This document shows positions 34,476-46,217 of a stretch of 64,000 bases of DNA, piece after piece. The notes under the pieces were generated by a model. The model was not told the origin of the DNA and did not search any database. It saw nothing but the letters and a program-made list of their open reading frames with translations. This DNA is from Actinernus sp. WN-2022 (lineage: Eukaryota; Cnidaria; Anthozoa; Actiniaria; Actinernidae): assembly GCA_030867875.1 (NCBI GenBank), contig JAOWCC010000028.1:310001-374000 (forward strand), given 5' to 3'. A program made the translations under genes and the position numbers. Every line of letters starts with the position of its first letter. The stretch's first letter is position 1.

Positions 34476-36514
34476 CAGGGGCGTAGCCAGACGGGGGGAG
34501 GGGTGGGGGGGGGGGGGGGGGGGGGAAGGGGGATTTAGAAAAAAGCATGGAACAGTCGATAGCATATTTATTCTCAAGACACTTATAGATAAGTATGTTA
34601 AAAGCAGGCCAAAGCGGAAAAGGTATTTGCTTTTTGCATGTTTTGTAGACTTTAAAAAAGCCTTCGATAGTATACCACGACTGAATAAACTATTTGAAAA
34701 AAATGAGGAAAGTAGGGATAACTGGAAAAATTTATTCGTTGATCACCTCCATGTATTCAAATGACATATCTGTGGTCAAAACTGAGGACCAGATATCACC
34801 AAGCTTTAAATGCTTCGCCGGCGTGAAGCAGGGATGTATGTTGTCACCGACGCTGTTTAATCTTTTTCTTCACGACTTACCAGAAACATTTAACAAGAAT
34901 ACGTCAGACTTAGTTGAAGCACAAGTCAAAAAAATTAACTGTCTGTTGTATGCGGATGATCTTGTTTTAATGTCTAAGTCTTACACCGGTTTACAAAATC
35001 AGTTCTTCAAAATCTATTGTTCAATATCGAAAATTAATGTTAACTTAGAAAAAACTAAAATTATGATATTTAACAATAATGGAAAGACCTTAAATAATTA
35101 TCGATTCTATTACGATAACAAATTATTAGACAATGTTAAAAAATACAAATACCTTGGGCTTACTTTTACATCTGTTGGAACTCTAGCTTTTGCAAGACAA
35201 GAACTAAAACAAGTGGCCCTAAAAGCATTATTTAGACTCGGAAAAGAGATGGGAAAGCATTTTAGAACAGACATTTCAATAACTGCAAGGCTTTTTGAAT
35301 TGTTGCTTAATCAGACCAATATTACTCTATGGGAGCGAAGTCTGGGGAGTTGATATGAAAACAAATCTAGACAAAGATCCAGCTGAACAGGTACACGTGA
35401 AGTTTTGCAAAATGCTCTTGGGGGTCAACAAGACCGCAGTAAATAACGCGTGTCGGGCTGAGTTGGGAAGGCTGCCCCTGAAGCACTGATCAAGTAATCA
35501 ATAGAAGCTTTTCATTATGGACATCGTATTTATCATCAGATAAGTCAAAATTATCAGACAAGGCAATGTTTGATTGCATTAATAGGGCCCACTCGTACAG
35601 CTGGACAGAGAAACTAAAAAACCGGTAATTGACCTACTTGGTTTCAGCTTCATTTGGTAATTAAATTTTAGTTAAGACCCTTCAACGTTTCTCGTAAAGA
35701 GAATACTCAACAATCTAGGTCAAAGATCCAAAGATATCGAAATCCAAAACTGGCATGGAGAAATTCATAACGACGAAAGAAAAAATCCATCTCATTCCAA
35801 TAACGTAGGAACATATAGATTATTTAAATATAATTACATGCACCCAAGGGGAATATCTCAAAAACGTAAGTGTAGTTAAGCACAGGATATCTAAGTCTAA
35901 CCAAACTCCGAATCAGCAATCACTGCCTTCAAATTGAAGTAGGAAGGCATTTAAGGCCATATCAAAAGTTAGAAGAAAGAATTTGTACAAAATGCAATAC
36001 AGAAGTTGAAGACGAGAGGCATTTTCTCGTCAAATGCAAATTTTATTATATGAAACGTATATGGAGCTATTTAAAAAATTAGAAAGGCAGTTAAATAAGA
36101 AAATAAACCATCTAACGGAAAATGAGATATTCCTCCTCCTTATCAATCCGCCACATGAAATTCAAAACACTGTACATGTGGCTAAGTACGTCTATGAGTG
36201 TTTTAAGGAAAGAACGCCGTAAAGACTAAAGTAGTAAGAAGTCATTGTACACTTATTAAAATAGTCTTGTTGCAGTTCTATCATTGCTGTTATATTATAT
36301 TATTATTAGCGTAACCGATGTCCTGTATAGGATAAGGGCTGGTAATAAACTTATGTCTTATGTCTTATGTCTAAAGTAGCGTCAAGTAACGCACCTAATA
36401 AGCTAAGTGATTTACCGGGATTCTTACTGGAAAAGGTTGGTGACTGAAAACTGAGATGTACCTGAATAGACGAGATTCTCTACATGTATGTGCAAAATGA
36501 TGGCTACGCCCCTG
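34476..36514. mobile_element. hAT-like element ends enclosing a LINE
   Basis: CAGGGGCGTAGCCA (34476-34489) and TGGCTACGCCCCTG (36501-36514) are perfect inverted 14-mers. Flanks TGACGCTCA and TGACGTTGA match at seven of nine bases, like a decayed target duplication. Almost all the interior is a LINE fragment, so the LINE presumably inserted into a small element. Farther out, 34398-34452 and 36578-36634 are also inverted copies (TTTCGTATGAGTGG), so a larger palindrome surrounds it. Confidence 0.72.
34535..36373 (+). pseudogene. LINE reverse transcriptase remnant, 5'-truncated
   Basis: Conceptual translation in three frames gives reverse transcriptase blocks in order: LLFACFVDFKKAFDSI (34620), GVKQGCMLSPTLFNLFLHDL (34825), LLYADDLVLMS (34945, the YADD catalytic motif), KKYKYLGLTF (35140), then LLYGSEVWGVD after a frameshift near 35320. 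Farther on, pieces of the usual C-terminal zinc knuckle (CTKC and VEDERHFLVKC, about 35987-36040) precede a stop at 36222. An AATAAA at 36345 and three TTATGTC repeats at about 36352-36373 form the 3' tail. At least two frameshifts and several stops make it inactive. Clade not assigned. Confidence 0.9.
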
Positions 36515-36668
36515 ACGTTGAAATGGTTTCCCATTGTTTTTGTCCAGCCGATCCAATCAAATCACAGAGTTACAGCACAGCACATGTACGGACATGCCGT
36601 AGTTTGTGCCACTCATACGAAATCTGCTCTATAATGTTTGTATTGCGACTTAATTACTTGCCTCTACG

Positions 36669-36944
36669 ATGAAATTCATGCAACCATTTATTGTGGCACT
36701 TTTTATTCTTCCAATAGGACAAACAGTGGCGGAAATATCCAACTCAGTGACAAATATTGGCAAAGCCAAATTAAACTATGAATTTTGCGTAGAGTTTACC
36801 GTCAAAATCACGTTAGCCTGGAAACCAGCCGACTCGAGAGCTAAAATCACGTCCGCCATAATACTGAAGTGCGTTCTAAATAGTAAAATATCGTACTTTA
36901 CTATTCGTTCACGCGAAGCCGGTTTGTGTGAAAAGTACATGTAG
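36669..36944 (+). CDS. ORF with signal-peptide-like start, doubtful
   Basis: The frame starts MKFMQPFIVALFILPIGQTV, a short basic start plus a hydrophobic stretch resembling a signal peptide, and runs 91 codons. The remainder has no cysteine pattern or known domain. It lies on the opposite strand inside the TRIM intron, next to a repeat. Probably fortuitous. Confidence 0.15.
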   Translation: MKFMQPFIVALFILPIGQTVAEISNSVTNIGKAKLNYEFCVEFTVKITLAWKPADSRAKITSAIILKCVLNSKISYFTIRSREAGLCEKYM

Positions 36945-39244
36945 CTCCACATATGTTGTCCTGTTGAGTGGAGTAAAATGACGTCACCTCCGCTGAAAAT
37001 TTGCACGGCTAAAAATAAAGCAAGACTTTATTTGGGAAGCGTGCAAACATCTCTCAAATTTTGAACAGTTAATCTTTTGCCTGGTATCTTAAGTTTGCAG
37101 ACGGTAAATATTTCAGAAATTCGATATAACGGAAATTATTTAGCATCGGATTCCTATACAAATACTGTATTTCGCGCCATGTGTGCACCCTTTCAAAATC
37201 AGTGTCAAAATTAACGGCGAACTCGTCTGTTCTGATTGGGATAAGGAAGAGTGAAAAAACTAGATGTGAAACAAGCACAAAACAATACAGATTTGTATTC
37301 CAATCTAAAGCATGTCTAAAGCTTCTTTATTTGTTAAGTATTAGCAACAAGAAGCTGCATGCACTAGCTTTCATGCACTCAGGTGTACAACAGTTCGTTA
37401 GGAATTCAGTTGTTTTTAAACAACTTTGACATTTTTTTCAAAAACTGAAACCTGCTTTGTTGGTTTGTTGAAGCTATTTGCATTTATGGGTATGTGATAT
37501 GCGAGTCCTGGGCGACATCTCTGAAGTTCTTGAACATTTTATTGACCTAGAAAATCATACCTAAAACTTTAATTCCGACATTTGTCGGAATTAGTAATGT
37601 ACACGAGTTTTCTCGCATTCGAGTGAACTATATTTGATCTGTAGTTTTGTCAATGTAATTAAAAGGGCCCCTAGCGTTGTCACAAGTTAGCGAGAAGATC
37701 ACTAATAATTATTCCTCGCATGGCCTCAAATCACATTGAAAAACTATCACAATTGCGCGAGCCCGTACAGCAAAAAAAAATTGAGCTCTTTGAAAAACAC
37801 ACAAGTTAGAACTGATTCAAATGTTCACAAGAAATCCGAATGATAATCTTTTAATAAACCTACGTAAAAAATACAAACCTGCAGTAGCTCTTTGACAGCA
37901 AAATATATTAAATTACTGGGTGATAAAAATACCGAAGGCCGTTAGATTAATATATCTTGTAGTTTTGGGGCCATCATGCGACTGAAGCCTGTTTGAGCTG
38001 TGGTGTCTTTTCTCAAAAGTTGTCCGATTTATTTTCATTTAAAAATTAAATTAATTCCCTGTAAATTTCCTGATCACGAGCCTACCAATTCCCAGCACAA
38101 AGAACCGCTGTTCTCCCCGGGTGAAGTTTACTGCACCGGCAATCAACTGTAATCGAGAACGTAATTGTAAATGCTAATTGTATTTGAACTTTATCGAAGG
38201 CCAATAGAATAAAATGATTTGCTTCTCACCATCTTGCCCTTTGGAAACTGATAGCCATTATCTCCGCCCCAAACTATCAAACTGTATAATTATGCTCACA
38301 CTGAGCCGGTCCGATCGCTTACACCACTCCAGTGACTCGCGCATGTGATCATCAAGTTATACAAAACATATTTTGTGGGTTAAACTCGTTGTTATAGTAA
38401 ACTTCAAGTCACAACACAAGACTAATAAGGAGCACTGAAGGAACTGTAGTAAAAATACAAACGAAGATGATCAGAATTAGCCTGAAGTACAGCGTACGAC
38501 AAAGCACTCGCGAATTTGCGTAAATCACTCTCCTTCAGATGCCAAGCTGCAAGAAATGCGAAGAACATAACCCGTCAAAGGATTGCTCGTCCCCTCCCCA
38601 ATGGAGACTATTATGGTACCAGTATTTCCTGAATTAAGAAGGAAGCTGAAATGTTGGAGAATACAAAAACCAAGCATATTTAAACTACAATATCAATGAT
38701 GCGCGGATCTTTCCTTCAGTATCGTATCAGTGGCTGCCAAAAATTCCTCCAGTGGGGAGGGGAGGAGCACATTGTTTATTCAGTTGCGCATTCATAAAGT
38801 TACGAGCGCGCGCTCTTTGTTCGAAAGTGCCATTATGTAGCGGGTAGGCAGCGCACGAACAAAAACTGAAACTACATCGAAGCAATTTTCAGCAGTGTTA
38901 ACCTATTTTAACCTTTCTTTATTTAAAAATATGATACATAAATACACAATATCCAATACTACTACGATACACTTACGTCAGAATCTCAGCATAAACATTG
39001 TGCACTGCTGTTAGCGCTGGTATACTCGAACTACACTGCTCTTAGCCAATCAATCAAAATATTAAATAAATAGAAAATATTAAGAACTTAGTAGGATATT
39101 CAAATATTGATATCTGTTATTTTTCTTTAAAATAGAAACGTTATACGGTGGAGAGTTATAAAGTTATAATGAAGAAAATAAATTAATTTAAAATCGTTGG
39201 ATATTTTGCTACAAAAACAAGAACAAGGTAAAAAGATTAGTTAC

Positions 39245-40361
39245 CTGCACAGCTTGAAATCACCAACTTCCCAACATTTAGAGCTTCATGAACGTTGTCA
39301 CTCGTCTCGTAATACACTGATGTATGGTCTCGTAGTTGTGGCCTTTGTTTCTCATGTGCGACCAGCAGTTCTTGTGCACGCTGAGCAGTAGTTGACTCGG
39401 TTTGCAAAACCTCGGTTTTCAGGTTTCTGTTAATTATACCCTCTACGTGTTCCACATAACTTGTCAGTTGGCCAATCTTCAGCTCCAAATCTTCCTGGAG
39501 GACGCTATGCGAGGTTACTTGTTTGTTTTGTACCTCGTCTATCTTTGCCACCACTTCCGCCTCGTGTTCTCTCAACTTGCGAATTGCAGCTTCAACGCTC
39601 CCGTGCACTTCGCGTCGAGCTAAGTCTAATTCTTTTTGTGTATCAGCTAACTCGTTTCGTAAACTGGTCAGTACAGTACGACAAGATGTAACTGCATTCT
39701 TTACCCGTTCGGTTTGCTCCATCATTGCTGCTTTCGCTTCTTCTGCTGCCTCTTCCATGCTTATCAAATCATGTCCCTTGTGAGTTAGTGTCACGCACTT
39801 TCGGCAAACGCACTTTCGGCAAGTTTCCGTTTTGCAAAAGTATTTCAGTTCTTTGCGTTCATGGTTTTCTTCCCTGCAAAACAGGGGTCGTTGTAAGAAA
39901 TCTTGAACATTTACGGACTGGAATTCACGTAGCAAAACAATTCGATGATCACGAAAGACTTTGGTTTGTCTGTGCATTTCGACGCATTGTTCACATAGAA
40001 GGTCACTGCAATTGGAACAAAACGCAGAAACGACGCCAGCGTTCTCGCAGCTGCCACACACAGTTCTTTGACCTTCTTGACTGGACACCGTTGAAGTAAT
40101 GGCTGTAAAGAGCTCTAGTAAACCATCCAGATAGGATGACGAGGGAAGATGTGATATTCCATTCGGTATTTCTATTACCGAACGGCAAATGGGACATGTG
40201 AAGGGCTGTTGATTTTCTTGGCACGTTCGCCACCACCTTCTTATACACTGTTCACAAAAACGGTGCATGCACGGGAGAATTTTAGGTTTCGTAAATATTT
40301 CTACGCATAGCGGACACTGTAACTTCTCCGAAAATTCTTTTAGGAGCTCTTCAAGCTCCAT
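39245..40361 (-). CDS. TRIM-NHL protein, exon 1 (RING, B-boxes, coiled coil)
   Basis: First coding exon. The ATG at 40361 is in GAGATGG context. Residues 16-59 form a C3HC4 RING (CPLC, CMHRFCEQC, CPIC), the E3 ubiquitin ligase module. A B-box 1 spans about 102-143 (CGSC, CSNC, CEQC, H) and a B-box 2 about 162-197 (CREENHERKE, CRKC, CRKC, H). A helical coiled coil with many Glu, Lys and Leu covers about 203-340. The donor CAG|GTAACT follows 39245 and the exon ends in phase 1 after 372 codons. Joined to 30988-29886 it predicts 739 residues, a normal length for TRIM2/3/71-type proteins. Expected role: cytoplasmic E3 ligase or RNA-binding post-transcriptional regulator; this is family knowledge, not seen here. 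Confidence 0.93.
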
Positions 40362-42054
40362 CTCGTTCTTTGCGTTTTTTAGTTGTATTAAGCGTCTTCA
40401 GTTGAATTCAGTTTAGGCAGAACGCCTAACGGTAGAGATTGTTATACCTTGTGAAAAACACGTGATATAGGCGTAGTGGATCTCCAGTTACCATGGACAC
40501 CATTGATTAGAAAGTTGCTGTCAGGGGGGTAAGTTGTGGACCTGCTCCCTAATGAACAGCCATCTTAGTACTAGATCAGTATAGGTTGTGACGAGTTAAA
40601 CTCGTCTTTAAGATATTCTTCTTCACAGGAACTGAACTTTCAAAGTTAAAGTAAAGATGGTGATTTAGATTACAAGAAATGGCTTGAACGTTTCGTTTAA
40701 ATATCCATAGAGATTGTGGTACTCCTCAGTTACAAAATTTCCTATACTTTGGCTACAATAACTACTAAAACACCACTGAATCCGCTCAGACCCAAATGGG
40801 AATCAGATTTTGCACGGTTTCACGCTTTACGAGCGATGTAAGAAAGGTCTGGGAACAAGAAAGCTGTCTGAGGTGTTTGAAACAACTTAATTTACAACTT
40901 AAAGTAAACTTAACGTATTAAGTAAATTGCTTAAATATTGTAGCTGTTAAAATTTGTTATGTGTGTCAGTCCCCCGGAAAACATAACACAGAGAATATGC
41001 AAATGTTACAAGAGCAAGAGGTCAATCAACTTCCTGTGTTTCTCAGAATACAGACAAAGGAAAAAGAACTTGACAGCAGCAAGTACGTATGTGGCAGTCG
41101 TGGGGTTGGTGATCATGAATATTTGTGAGAATTACAATAAGACATAAATAGCACACTGAAGCTCAACAGTTGATCTACCTCTATTGATTCTCATGACTTA
41201 ACTGTCTGAGAACGTAATGCGGTTTGAAACTGTTTTCTACTTTTTTTTGTTTGGTTTATAATAACTTTTAAGCATAATTTTCATTTTAAGTTGGTTTCGT
41301 TTTAGTTCTGTTGCTCAGCAAAGTTTATCCAACATGAGAACTTTGTAGTGAGAAACAATTAAAAAAATTCAACAACTACAAAACAAACTCAGTTATATTT
41401 AGTGCAACTATGAAGGCTAAAGAAATCGGTTTGTTCAAAGAATGAACTACCATTGTCACAATTCTTAAATGATTCGAAACGAGTCAAAACAAAGCTGCTG
41501 TATTCTACAGTGTTGATAAACAAAGTTCATCCAACGAAACGTCTAGATCCTTCCTTCACTTTCAATTATGTGGATTTGTGATTTATTAATCTATTTTATT
41601 GCTATAACATTAGTAACAACTGAAGTACACATATAATGCTATTACTTTAGTAAGTTGGTACATATTTATCACTTTGTATCAGTTCTGTGTTTGTAATGGC
41701 CATTGGTAATACGAGTCGTTCCGTTCAGTTGACATCTACGATACGCATGATCGACTCTATAAATAACAAGAGCCCATCTGGGCTTTCACTCGGGCCACAT
41801 GAGATTGAAGATGTAATACACTTTCATTTGAAATCCTCTTAGTAATAACCAAAGGGAAGAAATATTAGCTGAATTTAGCAGTCTTTAGTGGCCGGTAGCG
41901 CGGTGACTTTCATTCTCTGCTCCTCTAGTATATATGTAATTTAATAGTTTTGTTTTTCTCGTATGTTGACCTTTTAATTTAAACACTACTTATTCGTTTA
42001 ACACACTGCATTTGAGTAGGCATATATTCATTGTTTTGAACCCGAGAATTAACC
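40362..42054. other. Intergenic, no gene recognised
   Basis: Upstream of the TRIM start. Holds CACGTG near 40460, which could be an E-box, and otherwise AT-rich DNA. The 62-codon frame at 40959-41147 is not protein-like. Confidence 0.5.
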
Positions 42055-43105
42055 GTACTACCGTACTTCATGGTCCCTTTCTTTAGTAGTGAGTTGTCGG
42101 TCAGGTGATTGTAAACTCTCGTCATTTAGCATAGAAAATGTATTCTGATGAATAGGGATCGGGTTGTCATGTAAGAAAGATGGCTCTTGAACAAACTGAT
42201 AAGCTTCAGTAGGTTGGGTAGTCTCGGAACACTGGAGACCTTGGTCCTTATTCAGTGCGGGCTAACAAATTTATCCTCGTGAATAATCTAAAGAATTCCC
42301 TCTCTTCCGGTTTGAATTTGACTCATGTGTATGTTGCTTTTGGAGTTTCAAGGATATGTTGATTCAAAACTACAGGCACTTGGGGTTTTTCATTGACTTG
42401 TGAACTTGCAGGCTCTGTAATTTGTTTTGTTTTCTTAGTATAACTTGGTATAATATAAAGTGTTGAACATGTTCATGTTCTGAAGCATGTCGCGCGTGAC
42501 CTCTGTTTCTTCATTCATTAAGTTCTCTACTTTCATCTGTAATCTGGGAAACTCAATCTTTGCCCATGCCTTGGCACATAACTATTCTTGTTGTTAAGTA
42601 GACGTGGATGATTATAAGTAAAATCCTTCGACAGCTGGTACCGTTTCCGCTAGGTCAATATCCTCGCTGGAACGAAATAACTTGATCTCAATACTCTCTG
42701 ATCCAACTTACGGTAAATTTAAATCTCTGACAGTTTTTAAGAGACTCGTAATATTGGTCTTGAAGTGCCTTCACCCAAAATAATATGTTTTCCTCGGATG
42801 TTTTAAATGCAGCACAGCGAGCCGATGGCTTATAGATTCCAATATCTATTTCTTCGAATTTTAGCTTTCCGGATCCTGGCCCCAGTTCACTGGCTTCAGG
42901 TCGTCGTACGTGTCGTATCACTGGCCATCTGGGTAAAAAACGCGGTCCTTCGGCTCCGTCAATAGCGCCAGTTGAAATATCCTAAGCCTGTTGGAAGGCT
43001 TTCGCACGAGTGAAGTTAAATAAAACATTAAACTGGCTTACATTTGAGAGATGAGACTCCAAATTAGAGAGAAAGTTCCTCGCGGGTCTCCCGCCATCTT
43101 GCTTT
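42055..43105 (-). pseudogene. Decayed coding region, unknown family
   Basis: On the minus strand a protein-like frame runs from about 43090: FLSNLESHLSNVSQFNVL, a TAG stop near 42985, then DISTGAIDGAEGPRFLPRWP and KLKFEEIDIGIYKPSARCAA, ending near 42710 at a good donor (ACC|GTAAGT). Farther on, stops and frame changes interrupt further coding-like pieces, such as PASSQVNEKPQVPVVL near 42400 and YQFVQEPSFLHDNPIPIHQN near 42180. An in-frame alternative start MAGDPRGTFSLIW (ATG near 43097) with a GTAAGC donor could be a true first exon instead. I do not recognise the family. It is either a pseudogene or a decayed transposon gene. Confidence 0.5.
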
Positions 43106-43803
43106 ACTGTATTAAATTATGTAAATAAATTAACCTGGCGATTGTTGCGTGACCAGCACAGTGCAATCTGATTGGTGTGAATTTGACCTTTAACGCATGC
43201 GCAGAAATTTTGCGACACCCAAAAAAAAAAAAAAAAAAACGACTTGCATTTTAAGACTCGGTGCTGCCACAGGCAGCCCGAGTAATTATTGGCTTCTTAT
43301 CAGTTTGCGTGTGTTGCTACTGTGGGCTGCCACTGACTGAATGTCGAAGTATTCAGATATTTGCACAACCAGAATTGTCCCATATCATTTTCATAACTTC
43401 AGCTAACCGATTGTTTAAATGGACTTTGCCACTTTAATTAAATGTTTGTCCACAGGAAGCCCAATCACATTGTCAAAGACTGGCTAATACAAAACAATAC
43501 TTGACAAGATACAGGACAATAATCTAGTTAATGTTAGCTCGATATTTATCAAATATATTATAAATCTATTGTTAAAAAATGTGCTTAATCTTCTACATCA
43601 TATGTAAATTAATATTATATATATATATAAATTTATTAGATCGACAGCAATGTAACAAATATGTTTTCAAGGTGCTAATAAATCACATTGTATTGTATAT
43701 TGTTAAACCGTCCTGAGAAGGTCATGCTTTGCCGATCCCAGGACTAAGATATGTTGTCAATGGATCGTTTGTGTAAGAATCTTGACTTGCCCACGCGAGT
43801 GAA
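43106..43803. other. No gene; poly(A) run at 43221-43239
   Basis: Contains CCAATCAG and GCGCATGCG-like motifs near 43170-43200, which resemble promoter elements of the minus-strand unit at 42055-43105. A run of 19 A is at 43221-43239. The rest is AT-rich. Confidence 0.5.
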
Positions 43804-44248
43804 ATTCACTCATAACCTACGCTACGTTTCACTTGTGATATACTCAGTTGTGTACTAGATGATAGAAAACCTAAGCAGCCATAACTGCACTGTACCATAT
43901 ATACATATGAATATATCCTGACTGAAGACATGGAATGTACACTTAAATTCGCTCATAACCTACCCTACGTTTCACTTGTGATATACTCAGTTGTGTACTA
44001 GATCATAGAAACCTAAGCAGCCATAACTGCACTGTACCATATGTCATATGAATATATCCTGACTGAAGACACGGAATGTACACTTAAATTCACTCATAAC
44101 CTACGCTACGTTTCACTTGTGATGTACTCAGTTGTGTACTAGCATAGATCATAGAAAACCTAAGCAGCCATAACTGCACTGTACCATATATACATATGAA
44201 TATATCCTGACTGAAGACACGGAACGACGGAACGTACACTTAAATTCG
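43804..44248. repeat. Three tandem copies of 141-156 bp
   Basis: ATTC(A/G)CTCATAACCTAC starts copies at 43804, 43947 and 44088. Each continues with GTTTCACTTGTGAT, GTTGTGTACTAG, CTAAGCAGCCATAACTGCAC and GAATATATCCTGACTGAAGA. Confidence 0.93.
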
Positions 44249-44871
44249 TTCAAACCTTTCAGGCGGAACCGGACTGACTTTCAGAGTGATCAGTGTCAGT
44301 ACATAAAGTCAAATCAAGTGGACTGTTCGCAGATAAGGAGTATAGAATGGTCAAATCCGAGACTCGCCGAGACCATTGATTCAAAATCCGAGACGCTTTT
44401 TTGAACCGCCGAAATTTTAACGGAAGTGAAATCTTCGCAGGGTTAAGGGGGCATAACAGTTGCATTTGTAGGAAAAGGTTTGAGAATGAAGCATGAAATA
44501 AATAGAGAAAAATAGAAATTAGTACACACCTACATAAAACCTTTTTTCCTATTTACTCAAAAACAAATCCAATCGCCCAACTCAATTTTTCTTTATGAAA
44601 ACCATGAAAAAATCCAGAAAAATTATAATAAATTAAGCGAAACTTCAAATGCAAAAAATGATGAAGCGAATTTTAAATAACCTACAATCCCAATGACAAA
44701 TAGCGTAAAAACTACGCAAACGTGGCCAAAAATAGCATTCAACGTTTATATAGCTATCTCCAATTAACTGCATGATTGGATACTGCTGATTTCGTAAATT
44801 TTAATGCCAAATACCGTAAAATTCCGAAAATAAGCCCCCCAAATTTTAAACGCGAAAACCCTCTGTAGTTG

Positions 44872-45547
44872 GATGCGGATCAACCAACTCACACTAAATG
44901 TTACAACAAATGCAAATTCATGTTAATTGGTAGCAATGCGCACCTTAGTAAGATAGACCTCTGCTGACAACGCCTTGGAGGAGGTGCAATCATTCTTGTA
45001 CCTGGGAATAGTTAGCAACAAGAATCTCACATGCGGTGATCACTAAGAGAATACCTGCCGTAAGATAAATATGAAACTAGGGTTATTAAGGCGCTCACTG
45101 ATGCGGATCAACCAAATCACACTAAATGTTACAACAAATGCAAATTCATGTTAATTGGTAGCAATGCGCACCTTAGTAAGATAGACCTCTGATGACAACG
45201 CCTTGGAGGAGGTGCAATCATTCTTGTACCTGGGAATAGTTAGCAACAAGAATCTCACATGGGGTGATCACTAAGAGAATACCTGCCGTAAGATAAATAT
45301 GAAACTAGGGTTATTAAGGCGCTCACTGATGCGGATCAACCAAATCACACTAAATGTTACAACAAATGCAAATTCATGTTAATTGGTAGCAATGCGCACC
45401 TTAGTAAGATAGACCTCTGATGACAACGCCTTGGAGGAGGTGCAATCATTCTTGTACCTGGGAATAGTTAGCAACAAGAATCTCACATGGGGTGATCACT
45501 AAGAGAATACCTGCCGTAAGATAAATATGAAACTAGGGTTATTAAGG
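44872..45547. repeat. 228-bp tandem repeat, three copies
   Basis: GATGCGGATCAACCAA starts copies at 44872, 45100 and 45328. The copies differ by few substitutions (for example CTCTGCTGAC versus CTCTGATGAC, CATGCGG versus CATGGGG), so the triplication is recent relative to the decay of the host LINE. Confidence 0.95.
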
Positions 45548-46174
45548 CGCATCAAGCCATGCTTACCTCTTAGCGCTAGAGTCACTTTTTTAATAGCTAT
45601 GTCCTGCCTCTCTTTCACTATTGCGATATCATATGGGGCGACCGAGGTAACGCAACTTCAAGTTCTGCATAATAAAGCTGCGCGACTTATCTTAGATCTT
45701 CCACCTCGCGCATCTGCCAACGAGGCTCTTGCGAAGCTTCATTGGAAACTCGTTTCAATGTTCATTTAATAGGGACTTTCATAAATATAGAACTAGGTAT
45801 AGGAATAATATCCGTAAAACTACTGCTAATAGGAGATGGGGGCATTGGTCCACCATTAATTTCTCTGCCGACGTTTGGAACTCTCTGGACATTACCCTCA
45901 GGGAAACACCCACATTATTAGCTTTTAAGCGTGGCCTAACTAGGGCATATTTTTAATCCTTTATCCCATATATTTATTGATCTTATAATTAAGACCCACT
46001 TTACACTTAGTATCAAATACTTTACTTTAGGATTATTACTTACATATATTTTAAACATTTAACTATTTTTAATTGACATTTATCTAGTATCATTATTATC
46101 AATTTATTCTAGAGGACCCCTCTGTAAATCACTCTGTCGGTGAAGTTGGCTTCCTCGTTAAAGATTATTATTAT
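44872..46174 (+). pseudogene. LINE remnant C with triplicated RT segment
   Basis: Three copies of a 228-bp segment (44872, 45100, 45328) encode, in broken frames, FMLIGSNAHLSKIDL and ALEEVQSFLYLGI with NKNLTWGDH, the C-terminal part of a CR1/L2-type reverse transcriptase. It continues through LLRRIKPCLPLSARVTFL, QLQVLHNKAARLILDLPP and, after a frameshift near 45750, DVWNSLDITLRETPTLLAFK to a stop at 45956. The 3' end is an ATT-rich tail near 46165. The tandem triplication is in multiples of three (76 codons), but each unit holds stops. Inactive. Confidence 0.85.
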
Positions 46175-46175
46175 A

Positions 46176-46216
46176 AAATAAGCCCCCCGAATATAAGCCC
46201 ATGGGCTTATTTTATG
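46176..46216. repeat. ATAAGCCC palindrome
   Basis: AAAATAAGCCCCCC and ATATAAGCCCATGGGCTTAT, with GGGCTTATTTTATGG. Related AATAAGCCCCCC sequence occurs at 44829 and a diverged relative near 48570, suggesting a dispersed inverted-repeat family. Confidence 0.6.
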
Positions 46217-46217
46217 G

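Larger units (their letters stand above)
30989..39244 (-). other. TRIM-NHL intron, 8.26 kb, transposon-filled
   Basis: The donor is CAG|GTAACT (39244-39243) and the acceptor TTCACAG (30990-30989). It separates the coiled coil from the filamin domain. It contains several inverted-repeat elements (31837-32519, 33020-33440, 33651-34118, 34476-36514), a LINE fragment and otherwise AT-rich DNA with no recognised exon. Confidence 0.85.

Noticed and set aside
34535..36373. Active LINE open reading frame
   Set aside because: At least two frameshifts, several stops and a missing endonuclease show it is a 5'-truncated dead copy.
39402..40099. Plus-strand open frames opposite the RING and B-box exon
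   Set aside because: Antisense shadows of TRIM exon 1.
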